DNA of 29,222 nt from Gammaproteobacteria bacterium UBA7803 (GCA_002480525.1 DLCH01000005.1:1-29222); one strand, 5' to 3'. Positions 1 to 7,551 are shown, numbered from the stretch's first letter. A program made the numbers and translations. Notes: generated by a model not told the origin, from the letters alone.

Positions 1-433
1 GGCGTAAACCAGCCGACCCTGGCGGGTCGGATTCGAACGTGGATCTACCTCCTTGTCGTCAGTGCGAACGCGGATTCGCGGGGTTGAAGGGACTCGGTCA
101 CGAAGTGCCGAGCGGTTGGTGAAGGAACCGGGTGGTTCCGATCGGCCCGAGCGGCCGATGTTCAGTCGAGGATGGCCCGGCGATCCTGAAATCGCGGCGT
201 CGTTTCACGGACCTCGACGCCTTGCCACGTTAACCGCCGTGGCGGGCGGATAAATCGTCCATAGATCCGCAGTCTAAGAACGGATCATTCACCGGTCATC
301 CGGGAAATCCTCCGGAATCGCGCACGGTTCCTCGGATTGACGCCCGCGTCACTACCCGCTGGCGCCGGTAGTGACGCGGGCATCGCGCGGCGCTCCACCG
401 ATCCACAGCGGCCTGCGCAGGCGTACGAGAAGG
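1..433. other. Gene-free stretch with clustered stem-loops
   Basis: I see no convincing gene here; the short open frames have Arg/Pro-rich shadow-like composition. The DNA is rich in perfect inverted repeats: CCGACCC/GGGTCGG at 13-30, GCGAA/TTCGC at 64-79, a bulged CTCGG(T)CAC/GTGCCGAG at 93-112, GGAACC/GGTTCC at 124-139, ATCGGCC/GGCCGAT at 141-159, and a 15-bp arm pair at 342-381. It lies beyond the 3' end of the HAD gene. It could hold terminators, a structured RNA or a replication/transfer site; the sequence does not decide. Confidence 0.5.
342..381. repeat. Perfect 15-bp inverted repeat, 10-base loop
   Basis: The arm GCCCGCGTCACTACC (342-356) is exactly complementary to 367-381, around a loop of cgctggcgcc. 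It starts 53 bases beyond the stop of the minus-strand HAD gene, so termination is one possible role, but neither side has a clear T-run. Confidence 0.75.
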
Positions 434-1111
434 CTACCGAGCGGTGCGAGAAAGCAGGAACGAGAACGCGTCCCCGAGTTCTGAAACCCGAGTCTCGTAG
501 ACGCGGGGCTGCTCGTCCGGCCAAGGTACCTGACGCTCCAGCCACACGGTCCTCAGACCGACTCCATGCGCGCCGAGAACGTCGTACTCCGGATGATCAC
601 CGACCAGCCAGCACCGCATCGGGTCGGCCCGCAGCCGCCCACAGACCGCCCGGAAGATCGATGGCTCTGGTTTGCGGGCCCCGAAACTCTCCGAGATCAC
701 ATAAGCATCGATCATCTCGATAAGACCACTGTTCTTGAGCTTGCGGATCTGGGTCGAGGTGCTGCCGTTGGTGACGACGCCGATGGAAATCCCGGCGTTT
801 GCCAAACCGCGCAGGCCATCGAAAGCCCCAGGCATGACGATCGGAGACTCCCACGCGGTGTCTTCGTAGTGCTCAGACAGCGCCGAAGCATCAAACCGAT
901 CGCCGAGAAGCCCCGCCAGGCTTTCGAAGAACTGCTCGCGGGGAACGTAGCCGTCACCGTCGAGTTCCTTGAACCGCTCCACGAACAATGCCTCATCAAG
1001 CGCAGAAGCCCCGTCGACCTTGCGCCAGAGTTGCCGTGCGTATCTCGCCAGTGAACTGGTTCGATCGATGAGCGTCTCGTCGAGATCGAACAGGACTCCG
1101 TCAACTGGCAT
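434..1111 (-). CDS. HAD-superfamily hydrolase
   Basis: A 225-residue haloacid-dehalogenase-like hydrolase, probably a soluble phosphatase acting on a small phosphorylated metabolite; the substrate cannot be read from sequence. All four HAD motifs are visible: DLDETLIDR near the N-terminus (nucleophile Asp and acid/base Asp), VVTNGS (motif II), the Lys of KPEPSIF (motif III) and GDHPEYD (motif IV, metal binding). An alpha-helical cap of about 70 residues lies between motifs I and II, as in YjjG- or gph-like members. I chose the ATG at 1111 because the DLDET motif follows after nine residues, as is normal, and a GGGGGAAAGG stretch lies just upstream; the frame stays open to 1183. It follows the small ORF at 1267-1479 on the same strand and looks like island cargo rather than backbone. 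Confidence 0.85.
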   Translation of the reverse strand: MPVDGVLFDLDETLIDRTSSLARYARQLWRKVDGASALDEALFVERFKELDGDGYVPREQFFESLAGLLGDRFDASALSEHYEDTAWESPIVMPGAFDGLRGLANAGISIGVVTNGSTSTQIRKLKNSGLIEMIDAYVISESFGARKPEPSIFRAVCGRLRADPMRCWLVGDHPEYDVLGAHGVGLRTVWLERQVPWPDEQPRVYETRVSELGDAFSFLLSRTAR

Positions 1112-1266
1112 GCCTTTCCCCCGGAACCATCGCCGTCGTTCGGCAATGGTCATCAGGTTGCACGGTGTATGCCAAGCAGCCAACCGCCGGTTATCTGAGA
1201 TTGCGTGAACCTACCGAATGACTTTGAGGACTTGCAGCGCCAGTGGTGAAAGTACCCAGGTCGCAG

Positions 1267-1479
1267 CTAGTGCAGCGCCTGATCGTCGTTCAGCTCGGCC
1301 AGCAGTTGGTTGAGAATCCGCACTTGGCGCGCCGTCAGTTCGGCGACGAAGCCCCGAAACGCCGCATCGAATTTGGCCTCGTCGCCGGGCGCCACCCGAC
1401 GGATCTCCTCAAACACACGAAGCTTTTCCTTCGCCGCGTCCGATAGTCGCTCACGATGCCAAAGATCCAGCGCTGCCAT
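1267..1479 (-). CDS. Small helical protein, unknown
   Basis: A 70-residue protein of unknown function. It is rich in Ala, Leu, Glu and Arg and should be mostly alpha-helical (for example FVAELTARQVRILNQLLAEL near the C-terminus). I favour the ATG at 1479, which has GGAG nine bases upstream; the frame can also open at a TTG at 1500. It lies in line with DUF6573 and RadC on the same strand. I recognise no domain. The opposite-strand frames across this region have poorer composition, so coding is likely on the minus strand. Confidence 0.5.
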   Translation of the reverse strand: MAALDLWHRERLSDAAKEKLRVFEEIRRVAPGDEAKFDAAFRGFVAELTARQVRILNQLLAELNDDQALH

Positions 1480-1813
1480 GCGGAGGGACTCCACTTCCAA
1501 CCGGAGCGTCAGATTCTATATGGCAATCACGGCGTGTGCGTCCCGCTCCTGCCATCGGCGTGGTAAGCCACGGCCGTCCCATCCCGCCAGCGGACGCGCA
1601 CCGTTCTGACAGGCAATCGGCACCTTCGCAGGTAAGCACAATCCGCCAGGGGTGCGAACGAAGCCGTCTCTCGGGTAAGCCCTCGGCTCAGCGGTAAATG
1701 CTGACTGAGCCAGATCGCCAAAATCTGGCAATGGCGTGCGAAAAGTGGGAGAGAGGTGCTGGGGCAGAGAACGTCCACCGACCCTGAAGATCGGTGGACG
1801 CGAGGTCGAAGTG
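1480..1813. other. Intergenic stretch without a clear gene
   Basis: This 334-base stretch separates DUF6573 from the small ORF downstream. Several overlapping minus-strand frames are open, but none has convincing start and composition. The only structure I can support is the stem-loop at 1772-1800 next to the DUF6573 stop codon. Confidence 0.45.
1772..1800 (-). terminator. Stem-loop after DUF6573 gene
   Basis: A perfect 10-bp stem (CGTCCACCGA/TCGGTGGACG) with a nine-base loop begins 14 bases past the DUF6573 stop codon on the minus strand. It is followed only by GTTCTCT, not a true T-run, so it may terminate weakly or protect mRNA. Confidence 0.45.
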
Positions 1814-2236
1814 CTAATCCTCGTGCGGCAGCATGATGGTGATGACCGGCTCCCCGGCATCCCCAGGCCCCATCACGAGCTTGAGCTTGGTGAGCACCGG
1901 CTCCCGCGAGCATCCGTCACGGGGTACGCGATGAAGCTTGAACAGCAGCTCATTGCCCGGCTTACCACGAACCCGATGATGTCGAACCCCGAAAGTGGCC
2001 ATGTACAACACATCCCACAACCGTCCGTCGGGATCCTGACAGGTCTGGCTTTCGTTCTCGCTCTCCGTCCAGGCGACACAGTCCTGCCAGGCCGCCCCAG
2101 TCAGAGCCACGGGAACTCGAAAGCCGACCTCACGAGCCATCGGGCCCGCATCGATCAGCACCCCGTCGGCAAGCGCTTGCGCTCGCGTGTAGGTGTAGAT
2201 CGTCGGCCCAAACACCGGATGATCCTTTTTCGACAT
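1814..2236 (-). CDS. DUF6573 family protein
   Basis: A 140-residue protein resembling the DUF6573 family found on plasmids and integrative elements. The recognisable part is the N-terminus, with an IYTYTRAQALADGVLID block followed by an R-E-V-G-F stretch, then a Trp-rich middle (residues about 50-75) and a C-terminal half ending in LKLVMGPGDAGEPVITIMLP. The function of this family is unknown to me. The ATG at 2236 has AGGAG seven bases upstream. It sits downstream of RadC on the same strand, an association common in conjugative-element accessory blocks. A stem-loop follows its stop. Confidence 0.8.
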   Translation of the reverse strand: MSKKDHPVFGPTIYTYTRAQALADGVLIDAGPMAREVGFRVPVALTGAAWQDCVAWTESENESQTCQDPDGRLWDVLYMATFGVRHHRVRGKPGNELLFKLHRVPRDGCSREPVLTKLKLVMGPGDAGEPVITIMLPHED

Positions 2237-2325
2237 GATGATGCTCCTGATACATCCAGCCTCGAAGATCGTCCGGCCGAAGGCGCGGACGCCCGTCGGC
2301 CGGGAGTTTGAGATGGTCTGCTCGA

Positions 2326-2817
2326 CTACAGCAGGCCGCGTTCGGAGAACGACACGCTCTCACCGGCTGCCACCACGAAGTGGTCGAGGACCCGGACATC
2401 GATGAGCGTGAGCGCCTCTTTGAGTTGCCGGGTGAGGGCCTCATCCGAAGGACTTGGCTCGGCCACCCCCGACGGGTGGTTGTGGAACAGGATGACGGCA
2501 GCGGCGTTGAGTTCGAGGGCCCGTTGCACCACGACTCTCGGATACACGCTCGCGGCGTTGACGGTGCCGTGGAACAGCTCCGCCACTTCGAGCACGCGAT
2601 GCCGGGTATCGAGGAACAGCGCACCGAACACTTCTCCCTTGCGTTCCGCCAATCGCAGGCGCAGATACGCCCGCGTGTCCTGGGTCGACGTCAACGCTCG
2701 GCCGCGCCGATGTCGGTGTTTCAAGATGGCCAGCGCCAGGGCCACTACCGCGTCCTGCTCGGCCCGCGATAGCTCGAACGGCGTCAACGCGGCAAGCCGC
2801 GACTTGTCTAGGTCCAT
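2326..2817 (-). CDS. radC: RadC-family JAB/MPN-domain protein
   Basis: A 163-residue protein carrying the JAB/MPN (RadC) domain. The metal-binding signature is complete: Glu in AELFHGT, then HNHPSG followed by EPSPSD (the HxH...SxxD motif). The N-terminal helix-hairpin-helix part of chromosomal RadC is short, so this is the compact version typical of mobile elements. The fold suggests a zinc-dependent hydrolase, but the biochemical role of RadC is unsettled and a recombination or repair role is not established. The start ATG at 2817 has GGAG eight bases upstream. The leader between this gene and DUF3577 carries three consecutive hairpins. Confidence 0.9.
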   Translation of the reverse strand: MDLDKSRLAALTPFELSRAEQDAVVALALAILKHRHRRGRALTSTQDTRAYLRLRLAERKGEVFGALFLDTRHRVLEVAELFHGTVNAASVYPRVVVQRALELNAAAVILFHNHPSGVAEPSPSDEALTRQLKEALTLIDVRVLDHFVVAAGESVSFSERGLL

Positions 2818-2822
2818 GGAAC

Positions 2823-2901
2823 GATCTCCGGTCTGGGAGATCGCCCACCGGGGGGAAATCCCCCGTTGGGTGGAAGATGCCGGAGCGCTTACGCGTTCCG
2901 G
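2823..2901. repeat. Three consecutive hairpins in radC leader
   Basis: The 97-base gap between DUF3577 and radC is almost filled by inverted repeats: GATCTCC/GGAGATC at 2823-2842, CGGGGG/CCCCCG at 2849-2865 (extended outward by CCCA/TGGG with one mismatch), and CCGGA/TCCGG at 2880-2901. Possible roles include a terminator or attenuator, mRNA processing, or a protein-binding site. Confidence 0.6.
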
Positions 2902-2914
2902 CGAAGGTCACGGT

Positions 2915-3310
2915 TCAGGCGGCAGACTCGAGATCGACGACGGTGCCGTCGACACGGGCCCAGCTCACCTTGATCAAACGCGCCTTGAGCGCAATGCCGG
3001 TCTCCCCGGCGCGCTCGCCGTGCTTGAACGTGAAGGTCTGTGGATAGAGCCCACTCAGCGTGAACCCGATCAGGACCTTCCGGTCGTTTCGAACGGACGC
3101 TTTCAGCTGCTCGATGGCCGAGATCGCCTGGATCCCGGCCGCGCGACAGTCGAAGCGCGTGTATTGAACGTTCTCGGCACTGCCACGCAGCGCGGCCAGT
3201 CCGACCGCCAGAAAGGGTTCGCCCTCCTCCGGCACCACGTCTTCGACGCGATTCACGTAGGCGAGGCCCGTCGTGAACAGATCGAAGTATTCGATTTCAG
3301 CCTCTGACAT
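2915..3310 (-). CDS. DUF3577 / STY4534-like ICE replication protein
   Basis: A 131-residue protein matching the DUF3577 (STY4534-like) family of SPI-7/PFGI-1-type integrative elements. Recognisable blocks are the N-terminal EYFDLFTTGLAYVNRVEDV, the central QYTRFDCRAAG and the C-terminal LKARLIKVSWARVDG. The family usually lies in the replication module near a single-strand binding protein gene; whether it binds DNA is inferred from context. The ATG at 3310 has GGGAG eight bases upstream. The frame extends to 3490, but the extra 60 residues are Arg-rich and unlike the family. The 183 bases up to parM contain a CAGGCG/CGCCTG hairpin at 3396-3410. Confidence 0.82.
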   Translation of the reverse strand: MSEAEIEYFDLFTTGLAYVNRVEDVVPEEGEPFLAVGLAALRGSAENVQYTRFDCRAAGIQAISAIEQLKASVRNDRKVLIGFTLSGLYPQTFTFKHGERAGETGIALKARLIKVSWARVDGTVVDLESAA

Positions 3311-3395
3311 CGAAGTTCTCCCGTACAGTTGAACCCGGTAGAGACCGAACCCGCCGGGTACGATCCCCAGACGGGTGGTTGGTGGTCGACGCCCG

Positions 3396-3410
3396 CAGGC
3401 GCGACGCCTG
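3396..3410. repeat. Short hairpin between parM-like and DUF3577 genes
   Basis: CAGGCG and CGCCTG flank a three-base loop in the non-coding gap between the two minus-strand genes. It may be a weak mRNA structure; there is no T-run. Confidence 0.35.
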
Positions 3411-3493
3411 GACCGACGGCTGACGCCGCTGTGCCCTTTGCAGGTCCGTTGGACACCTACCACTGAGACCGCAGTGGCCACGGATGACACCGA

Positions 3494-4522
3494 TCACGGC
3501 CCGTCCTCACAGACGTAGCGCAGGAACTTGAGCATGCCTCGGGCGTTGGCGAACACCGGATGCGGGGCAATCGAACCGTGGGGAAACCACGTCCGAATGG
3601 TCTCCGCCAGGGCCATCGCCCCGCCGCCGACGAAGTGGACGGCGTCGACGCCGGCGCCGCGACCGAGCTTACCCCGCGTCTCGTCGTGCAGCACCTCGAG
3701 GAGCACCCCCTTCGCGGCCGCCACTTCACGAGAAAAATCATGATCCTGTCCGAACAGGTGCGCCTGACCGGTTCGAAGCGCGCCATCAACCTGACGTTCG
3801 TCCACCTGCTCCAGGTCGAACCGCCGTTGGATCGCCTCGGCGAGCGCGGCTTTAACGTCCAGCAGCCCACGCGAGACCGACCCCGAGGCGCCGTGCTGGA
3901 GACTCTGGCTGTCGACGACGGCGTAGTCCGTGGTACGTCCACCGATATCGATCACAGCCACGGCGCGGACAGAGCGCCCCTCATCGAGGCGGGGCTCGCC
4001 GTCGGCATCCTCGATGACATAGTCATACCAGGCCGCGAGGGCCTCCGGAATCACTGCATGAAACGCAATCTCGGCCGGGCGGCGACCGTCGATGCAGGTG
4101 ACGGCCTCCAGCAGACTCGCGCGTTTCCCCTCGATGGCGGTGGTGCGCTTCGACCCGTCCGGCAAGTAAAAGGCGCTCATCGGCAAGCCAGACACGGCGT
4201 GAACGGGTCTGCCACCCGCGCCCGCGACCTGCAGGGCGTGCTGGACGATGGCGCGATTGAGGCCCGAATTCGCATAACCGTCGAACCGGGTCGACATGCC
4301 ATCGACCTCGCCCACCGAGTAGACGGTGTCATCGGCCGAATACTCCGCGATGGCGATGTCGGTGCAGATTCCGGCGATCTGGGTGACGGCCGCCCTGCCA
4401 ACACGACCACGAGATGGGATTGTGACTAACCGGCCATCCGGCAACGCCACTTTGGTGGCGGCGAAGCCATCGTCGATGCCGAGCGGTATCGGCGCCGTGG
4501 GCTCATCCATGTTCGTTTCCAT
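3494..4522 (-). CDS. parM: ParM/StbA-type actin-like segregation ATPase
   Basis: A 342-residue actin/Hsp70-superfamily protein of the plasmid-segregation ParM/StbA type. The phosphate-1 motif is near the N-terminus (LGIDDGFAATKVALP), the phosphate-2 motif is VIDIGGRTTDYAVVD (residues about 190-205) and the adenosine motif HFVGGGAMAL lies near residue 300. Such proteins form nucleotide-driven filaments that push DNA copies apart and need a DNA-binding adaptor. No gene resembling ParR follows it; the gene just upstream (4532-4864, ten bases away) is the only small unknown partner candidate. GGAG lies close to the ATG at 4522; a second ATG four codons in is possible. The 'parM' name reflects family, not proven function. 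Confidence 0.88.
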   Translation of the reverse strand: METNMDEPTAPIPLGIDDGFAATKVALPDGRLVTIPSRGRVGRAAVTQIAGICTDIAIAEYSADDTVYSVGEVDGMSTRFDGYANSGLNRAIVQHALQVAGAGGRPVHAVSGLPMSAFYLPDGSKRTTAIEGKRASLLEAVTCIDGRRPAEIAFHAVIPEALAAWYDYVIEDADGEPRLDEGRSVRAVAVIDIGGRTTDYAVVDSQSLQHGASGSVSRGLLDVKAALAEAIQRRFDLEQVDERQVDGALRTGQAHLFGQDHDFSREVAAAKGVLLEVLHDETRGKLGRGAGVDAVHFVGGGAMALAETIRTWFPHGSIAPHPVFANARGMLKFLRYVCEDGP

Positions 4523-4531
4523 CGTCTCCGT

Positions 4532-4864
4532 CTAACCGATAACTTTTGCGAGTGCCGTCAGTGGTTTTCGCGCAGCTGACGGCGCCCGCATCGCAGCGTC
4601 CTGCTCCTCAATCTGCCCCGGCGGGTCGAGGGCCTCGGCAGCTTCCCGATGGCCCCGCCAGGCGAATGCGGTCCGATGGGTGAGCTGGGTCCGCGCCCAG
4701 CACTCCTCCCGGAAGCCTGCCACCATGAGCTCGCGCGCCCGGCCCTTCTGCCTCGCAGCGGGCAAACCCTCCAGATGCCGCGCCAGCAGGGCTTCCCAGG
4801 CCACCATGGGATCCAGGCGGATCTCGAGGACTGGGGCTCGACGGCACGAGTCACGCCGACTCAT
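4532..4864 (-). CDS. Unknown 110-residue protein before parM
   Basis: A 110-residue protein that I do not recognise. It is rich in Ala, Arg and Glu, predicted helical, with a conserved-looking central stretch (EIRLDPMVAWEALLARHLEG, then ELMVAGFREECWARTQLTHRTAFAWRGH) and no signal peptide or membrane segment. It overlaps the end of the PFL_4669-like gene by 14 bases and ends ten bases before parM, so the three are probably co-translated. In related elements this slot often holds a DUF3158 gene, but I see no match to that family. Position and size allow an adaptor for the ParM-like protein; this is inference only. Confidence 0.7.
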   Translation of the reverse strand: MSRRDSCRRAPVLEIRLDPMVAWEALLARHLEGLPAARQKGRARELMVAGFREECWARTQLTHRTAFAWRGHREAAEALDPPGQIEEQDAAMRAPSAARKPLTALAKVIG

Positions 4865-5606
4865 CGGGGCGGGGAATGTCCGATGTGGTCTCGTCCGCCG
4901 CCTTCAGCGCACCTCCGTCGAGCACCTGAACGTCGTTCTCGATCCGAAGGCGCCGGGGTCGAAGGTCTGCCAGGCGTTCTTCCGCCAGGACCTCTGCCGG
5001 GAGCTCCCCCATGGCCACCTGAGCCCGCCGCGCAGCGGGCGACCCTGACATGACGGCGTCCCGGTCGATGTTGAATCGGCGATAGCCGTTGACGCTGTCG
5101 AAGGCGCCGCGCACGATTCGCCCGCCCCGGTTCAAGAATGCATCCGCCGCCTCCAGATCCAGGATGCCGAGGTGGCGGCTGGTCAGCACCAGCCGAGCCG
5201 CGCGGTCGAAATCGGACAGCAGATGGGCGCCACGGTAGGCATAGGGTGTGGCGAAGCGCAGTTGCACCCGCGCCGGCTCGCTAGAGTCAGCGGCCGTCCA
5301 ATCGAGGGGCGAGTCCTTTGCGAAATCAAGCACTTCGGACTTGAGCGCCTGGAGCAATCGGCCGGAGTGCTGCAGTCTCTGTTCGATCCGCAGCAAGAAC
5401 CAATCGGCGTACGGATCGTCCTCCTGGGCGGCGCGCCAGATGTCTCGGGTGGCATCCGCAAAACCCATCAGGCCCCGAATCGCCGGCTGGCCCGGGCGGC
5501 GGGGGCGACCCTCAAGGAGCCGTTGTGCCTGGCGGGTCTGCAGCGTCAGCCGCACCTCGCCGCGCAAGGCACCAGGGGCCATCGCAACGCTAGGAGATCT
5601 CGTCAT
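4851..5606 (-). CDS. PFL_4669-family integrating conjugative element protein
   Basis: A 251-residue protein matching the PFL_4669 family (TIGR03761) of integrating conjugative elements. The diagnostic N-terminal part reads LTLQTRQAQRLLEGR, then a GLMGFA stretch and DDPYADWFLLRIEQ; the middle holds LRFATPYAYRGAHLLSDFD and a stretch typical of the family around SRHLGILD. The biochemical role is unknown; it belongs to the replication/maintenance block that normally follows STY4528. The ATG at 5606 keeps the family's N-terminus; its ribosome-binding site is weak, and a GTG at 5648 is also in frame. The cargo region lies between it and STY4528, so its ancestral operon has been split. Confidence 0.85.
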   Translation of the reverse strand: MTRSPSVAMAPGALRGEVRLTLQTRQAQRLLEGRPRRPGQPAIRGLMGFADATRDIWRAAQEDDPYADWFLLRIEQRLQHSGRLLQALKSEVLDFAKDSPLDWTAADSSEPARVQLRFATPYAYRGAHLLSDFDRAARLVLTSRHLGILDLEAADAFLNRGGRIVRGAFDSVNGYRRFNIDRDAVMSGSPAARRAQVAMGELPAEVLAEERLADLRPRRLRIENDVQVLDGGALKAADETTSDIPRPDESA

Positions 5607-5826
5607 CGTTTGGATCGCCGCTCGTGAACACGAGCAGCATGAGCGCACGACCCCACCCGCTCGCTCAACGCGATTACCGCTCGACCTGCGATCGGGTTAA
5701 TCGGGGCAGATGCGCCCAGCAGGCTGTTCGCGACAAAGTGATTTGAGGGTAATCAGCCGCCGGCTGTGAAAATCGCGCGGTAAGTGGTTGTTGTTGTTAC
5801 TTCTCAGATTGAGAGAATCGATTTAT

Positions 5827-5852
5827 TACTACACCTACTACACCTATGCACC
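5827..5852. repeat. Tandem 9-bp repeat TACTACACC
   Basis: Two exact copies of TACTACACC lie side by side (5827-5835, 5836-5844), followed by a decayed third (TATGCACC). They are in the AT-rich leader ahead of the PFL_4669-like gene and could be a small iteron-like binding site. Confidence 0.5.
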
Positions 5853-5901
5853 AAAGCGCGACACACGTCGATCTCCATCAGCCGGACAGGCAATAGAGCT
5901 C

Positions 5902-6006
5902 CCGGTTGCGTTCATTCAGGAGTTCTGTACGACGCTGTCCGAACGTAGACGTGGGTACGGAAGAGCGATGATGAATGCTCCTGAACGGTGGGCCAATGAA
6001 AGGGGC
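5902..6006 (+). pseudogene. GNAT acetyltransferase, left fragment (split by IS)
   Basis: The plus strand encodes VAFIQEFCTTLSERRRGYG followed by RAMMNAPERWANERG, which is GNAT motif A: the beta-strand and the R-R-G-x-G-x-A acetyl-CoA pyrophosphate loop, then the following helix. It ends at the left end of the insertion sequence. The N-terminal half of the acetyltransferase is missing: nothing upstream of about 5900 resembles it, so the gene had been truncated before or apart from the IS insertion. The rest of the reading frame resumes at 7552. Confidence 0.75.
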
Positions 6007-6026
6007 TAGGAGTCTGCGCCGTAGGA
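6007..6026 (+). repeat. IS left terminal inverted repeat
   Basis: Begins TAGGAGTCTGCGCCGTAG and matches the complement of the right end except at positions 14 and 19. The boundary is set by the restored GNAT reading frame outside it. Confidence 0.75.
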
Positions 6027-6072
6027 ACGCAGATCTGCGATAATGGCATCACGCTATTGGGATGGATAGCCG

Positions 6073-7401
6073 ATGCCGACGACGTTTCGCCCGTACGCTC
6101 CAGATCAGGATTTGCTGCTGCCGATAAGCCTGCGGGAGTGGCTGCCGGAGGATCATCTCGCGTACTTCATCAGCGAGGTGGTGGAAGAACTCGATCTGAC
6201 GGCTTTTTATGCCCCGTACGAGGGCGATGGGCGGCGCAAGATGCCCTACGAGCCGAGCATGATGCTGAAGGTGCTGATCTACGGCTACGTCAGCGGGGTG
6301 TACTCGTCACGCAAGATAGCCCGCAAGCTCGAGGACGACGTGGCGTTTCGTGTGCTGGCGGCGGGGAACTTTCCGAAGCACCGAACGATTTGCGAGTTCC
6401 GGCGCCGGCATCTCAAAGACTTCAAGGCGCTGTTCGTTGAGATCGTACAGATTGCCCGGGCCGCCGGGCTGGTGAGCCTGGGAACGCTGGCGGTAGACGG
6501 CACGAAGGTTCGAGCCAACGCGAGCAAGCACAAGGCGATGAGCTACCAGCGGATGCAGCAGGAAGAACGCCGGCTGACCGATGAGATTGCCTCGATGTGC
6601 GACCGCGCGGATCAGGCGGATGAAGCCGAGGATGCGCGCTATGGCACAGACCGGCGGGGCGACGAGCTGCCGGAGGAGCTGCAACATCGCGAGAGCCGGC
6701 TGGCGAAGATCCGGGCGGCCAAGGCCCGCCTGGAGTAAGAACAGCGCGCGGCGGATGACGCGCGGGGCCGTCATCGCGATGACGATCGCCGCCCGCCCAG
6801 CGGCCGGGGCGGCTCTTACAAGCGGGATTTTGGCGTCCCGGAGGATAAAGCGCAGAGCAACTTCACCGATCCGCAGAGCCGGATCATGAAGACCAGCGAA
6901 GGCTACCAGCAGTGCTACAACGGCCAACTGGCGGTGGACGAAGACTTCCAGGTCATCGTGGCTAACGAGCTGACAGCGAACGCCAGCGACCAGGGCGTCA
7001 TGCTGGGTCTGATGGATCAGGTCGAGCAGACGCTAGAAACTCAACCGGACTGCGTGCTGGCGGATGCCGGTTACCGCAAGGAAGACGATTTCGAGGCGCT
7101 GGAGCAACGCGGCATCGAGGCTTATGTTTCCGTGCGGCGCGAAGGCAAAGACATCGGCGACATTGATGCCAACGCCTATCCCGCCACCCACCGGATGGTG
7201 GAGAAGCTCTCGACGCCCGACGGTCGCGAGCGCTACCGGGACCGCAAGCACATCGTCGAAGCGGTCAACGGCTGGATCAAACAGGTGATGGGCTTTCGCC
7301 GATTCAGTATCCGGGGCCTCGACGGAGCGGCCGGTGAATGGGATCTGGTGTGCCTGGCTGCCAACTTACGGCGGATGCGGCCGCTGATCGAGTTCGGATG
7401 A
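6073..7401 (+). pseudogene. IS1182-family transposase with one internal TAA
   Basis: A DDE transposase of the IS1182 type (DUF772 N-terminal domain, residues about 40-110, then the catalytic domain). The catalytic residues are visible: Asp in TLAVDGTKVRANAS, Asp in VLADAGYRKEDD and Glu in HIVEAVNGWIKQVMGF. The frame is continuous over 442 codons except for a single TAA at 6736-6738, inside the charged linker between the two halves (RLE, stop, EQRAADD). Both sides remain in the same frame, so this is a nonsense mutation and not a frameshift. The element is probably inactive unless the stop is read through or a transposase is supplied in trans. Confidence 0.85.
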
Positions 7402-7531
7402 GGTAGAAAGGACCGATTCCGTTCATCTACCTGACCACCAGCAGTCGAACCAACGTCGCACCACTGAACCGAATCGGGGTAATCGAGTCATGAACGGTGA
7501 ACCTGACCGAATCAACCTTTGCTCATCGACC

Positions 7532-7551
7532 TTCTACAGCGCAGACTCCTA
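7532..7551 (-). repeat. IS right terminal inverted repeat
   Basis: Read on the minus strand it begins TAGGAGTCTGCGCTGTAG, pairing with the left end. The next bases GCCC belong to the interrupted GNAT gene. Confidence 0.75.

Larger units (their letters stand above)
5607..6006. other. Non-coding leader with repeats, plus GNAT remnant
   Basis: This is the upstream region of the PFL_4669 operon (minus strand) and the junction with inserted cargo. It contains a palindrome TCTCA-GAT-TGAGA (5802-5814), a GTT-repeat run (5787-5798) and a tandem repeat (5827-5852). From about 5902 the plus strand encodes the broken GNAT gene. No intact gene is visible. Base composition dips markedly toward AT at 5780-5850, as expected for a promoter or melting site. 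Confidence 0.5.
6007..7551 (+). mobile_element. IS1182-type insertion sequence
   Basis: A 1,545-bp insertion sequence. Terminal inverted repeats begin TAGGAGTCTGCGC at both ends; the left end (6007-6026) and the complement of the right end (7532-7551) agree at 18 of 20 positions. The single transposase gene occupies 6073-7401. Flanks read ...GGGC and GCCC..., so the site looks like the centre of a GGGCGCCC palindrome, with no target duplication. It splits a GNAT gene exactly, since joining the flanks restores that frame. About 150 bases of non-coding sequence follow the transposase. Confidence 0.85.

Noticed and set aside
1..40. Left attachment repeat of the island
   Set aside because: The GATTCGAAC stretch resembles a T-arm, but nothing matches the 3' end of tRNA-Asn at 17664-17690.
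53..253. Plus-strand 66-residue open frame at the left edge
   Set aside because: Arg/Gly/Pro-rich shadow composition and overlap with a chain of hairpins; no start signal.
6739..6885. Programmed frameshift in the transposase
   Set aside because: Both halves are in the same frame; a single stop codon explains the break.
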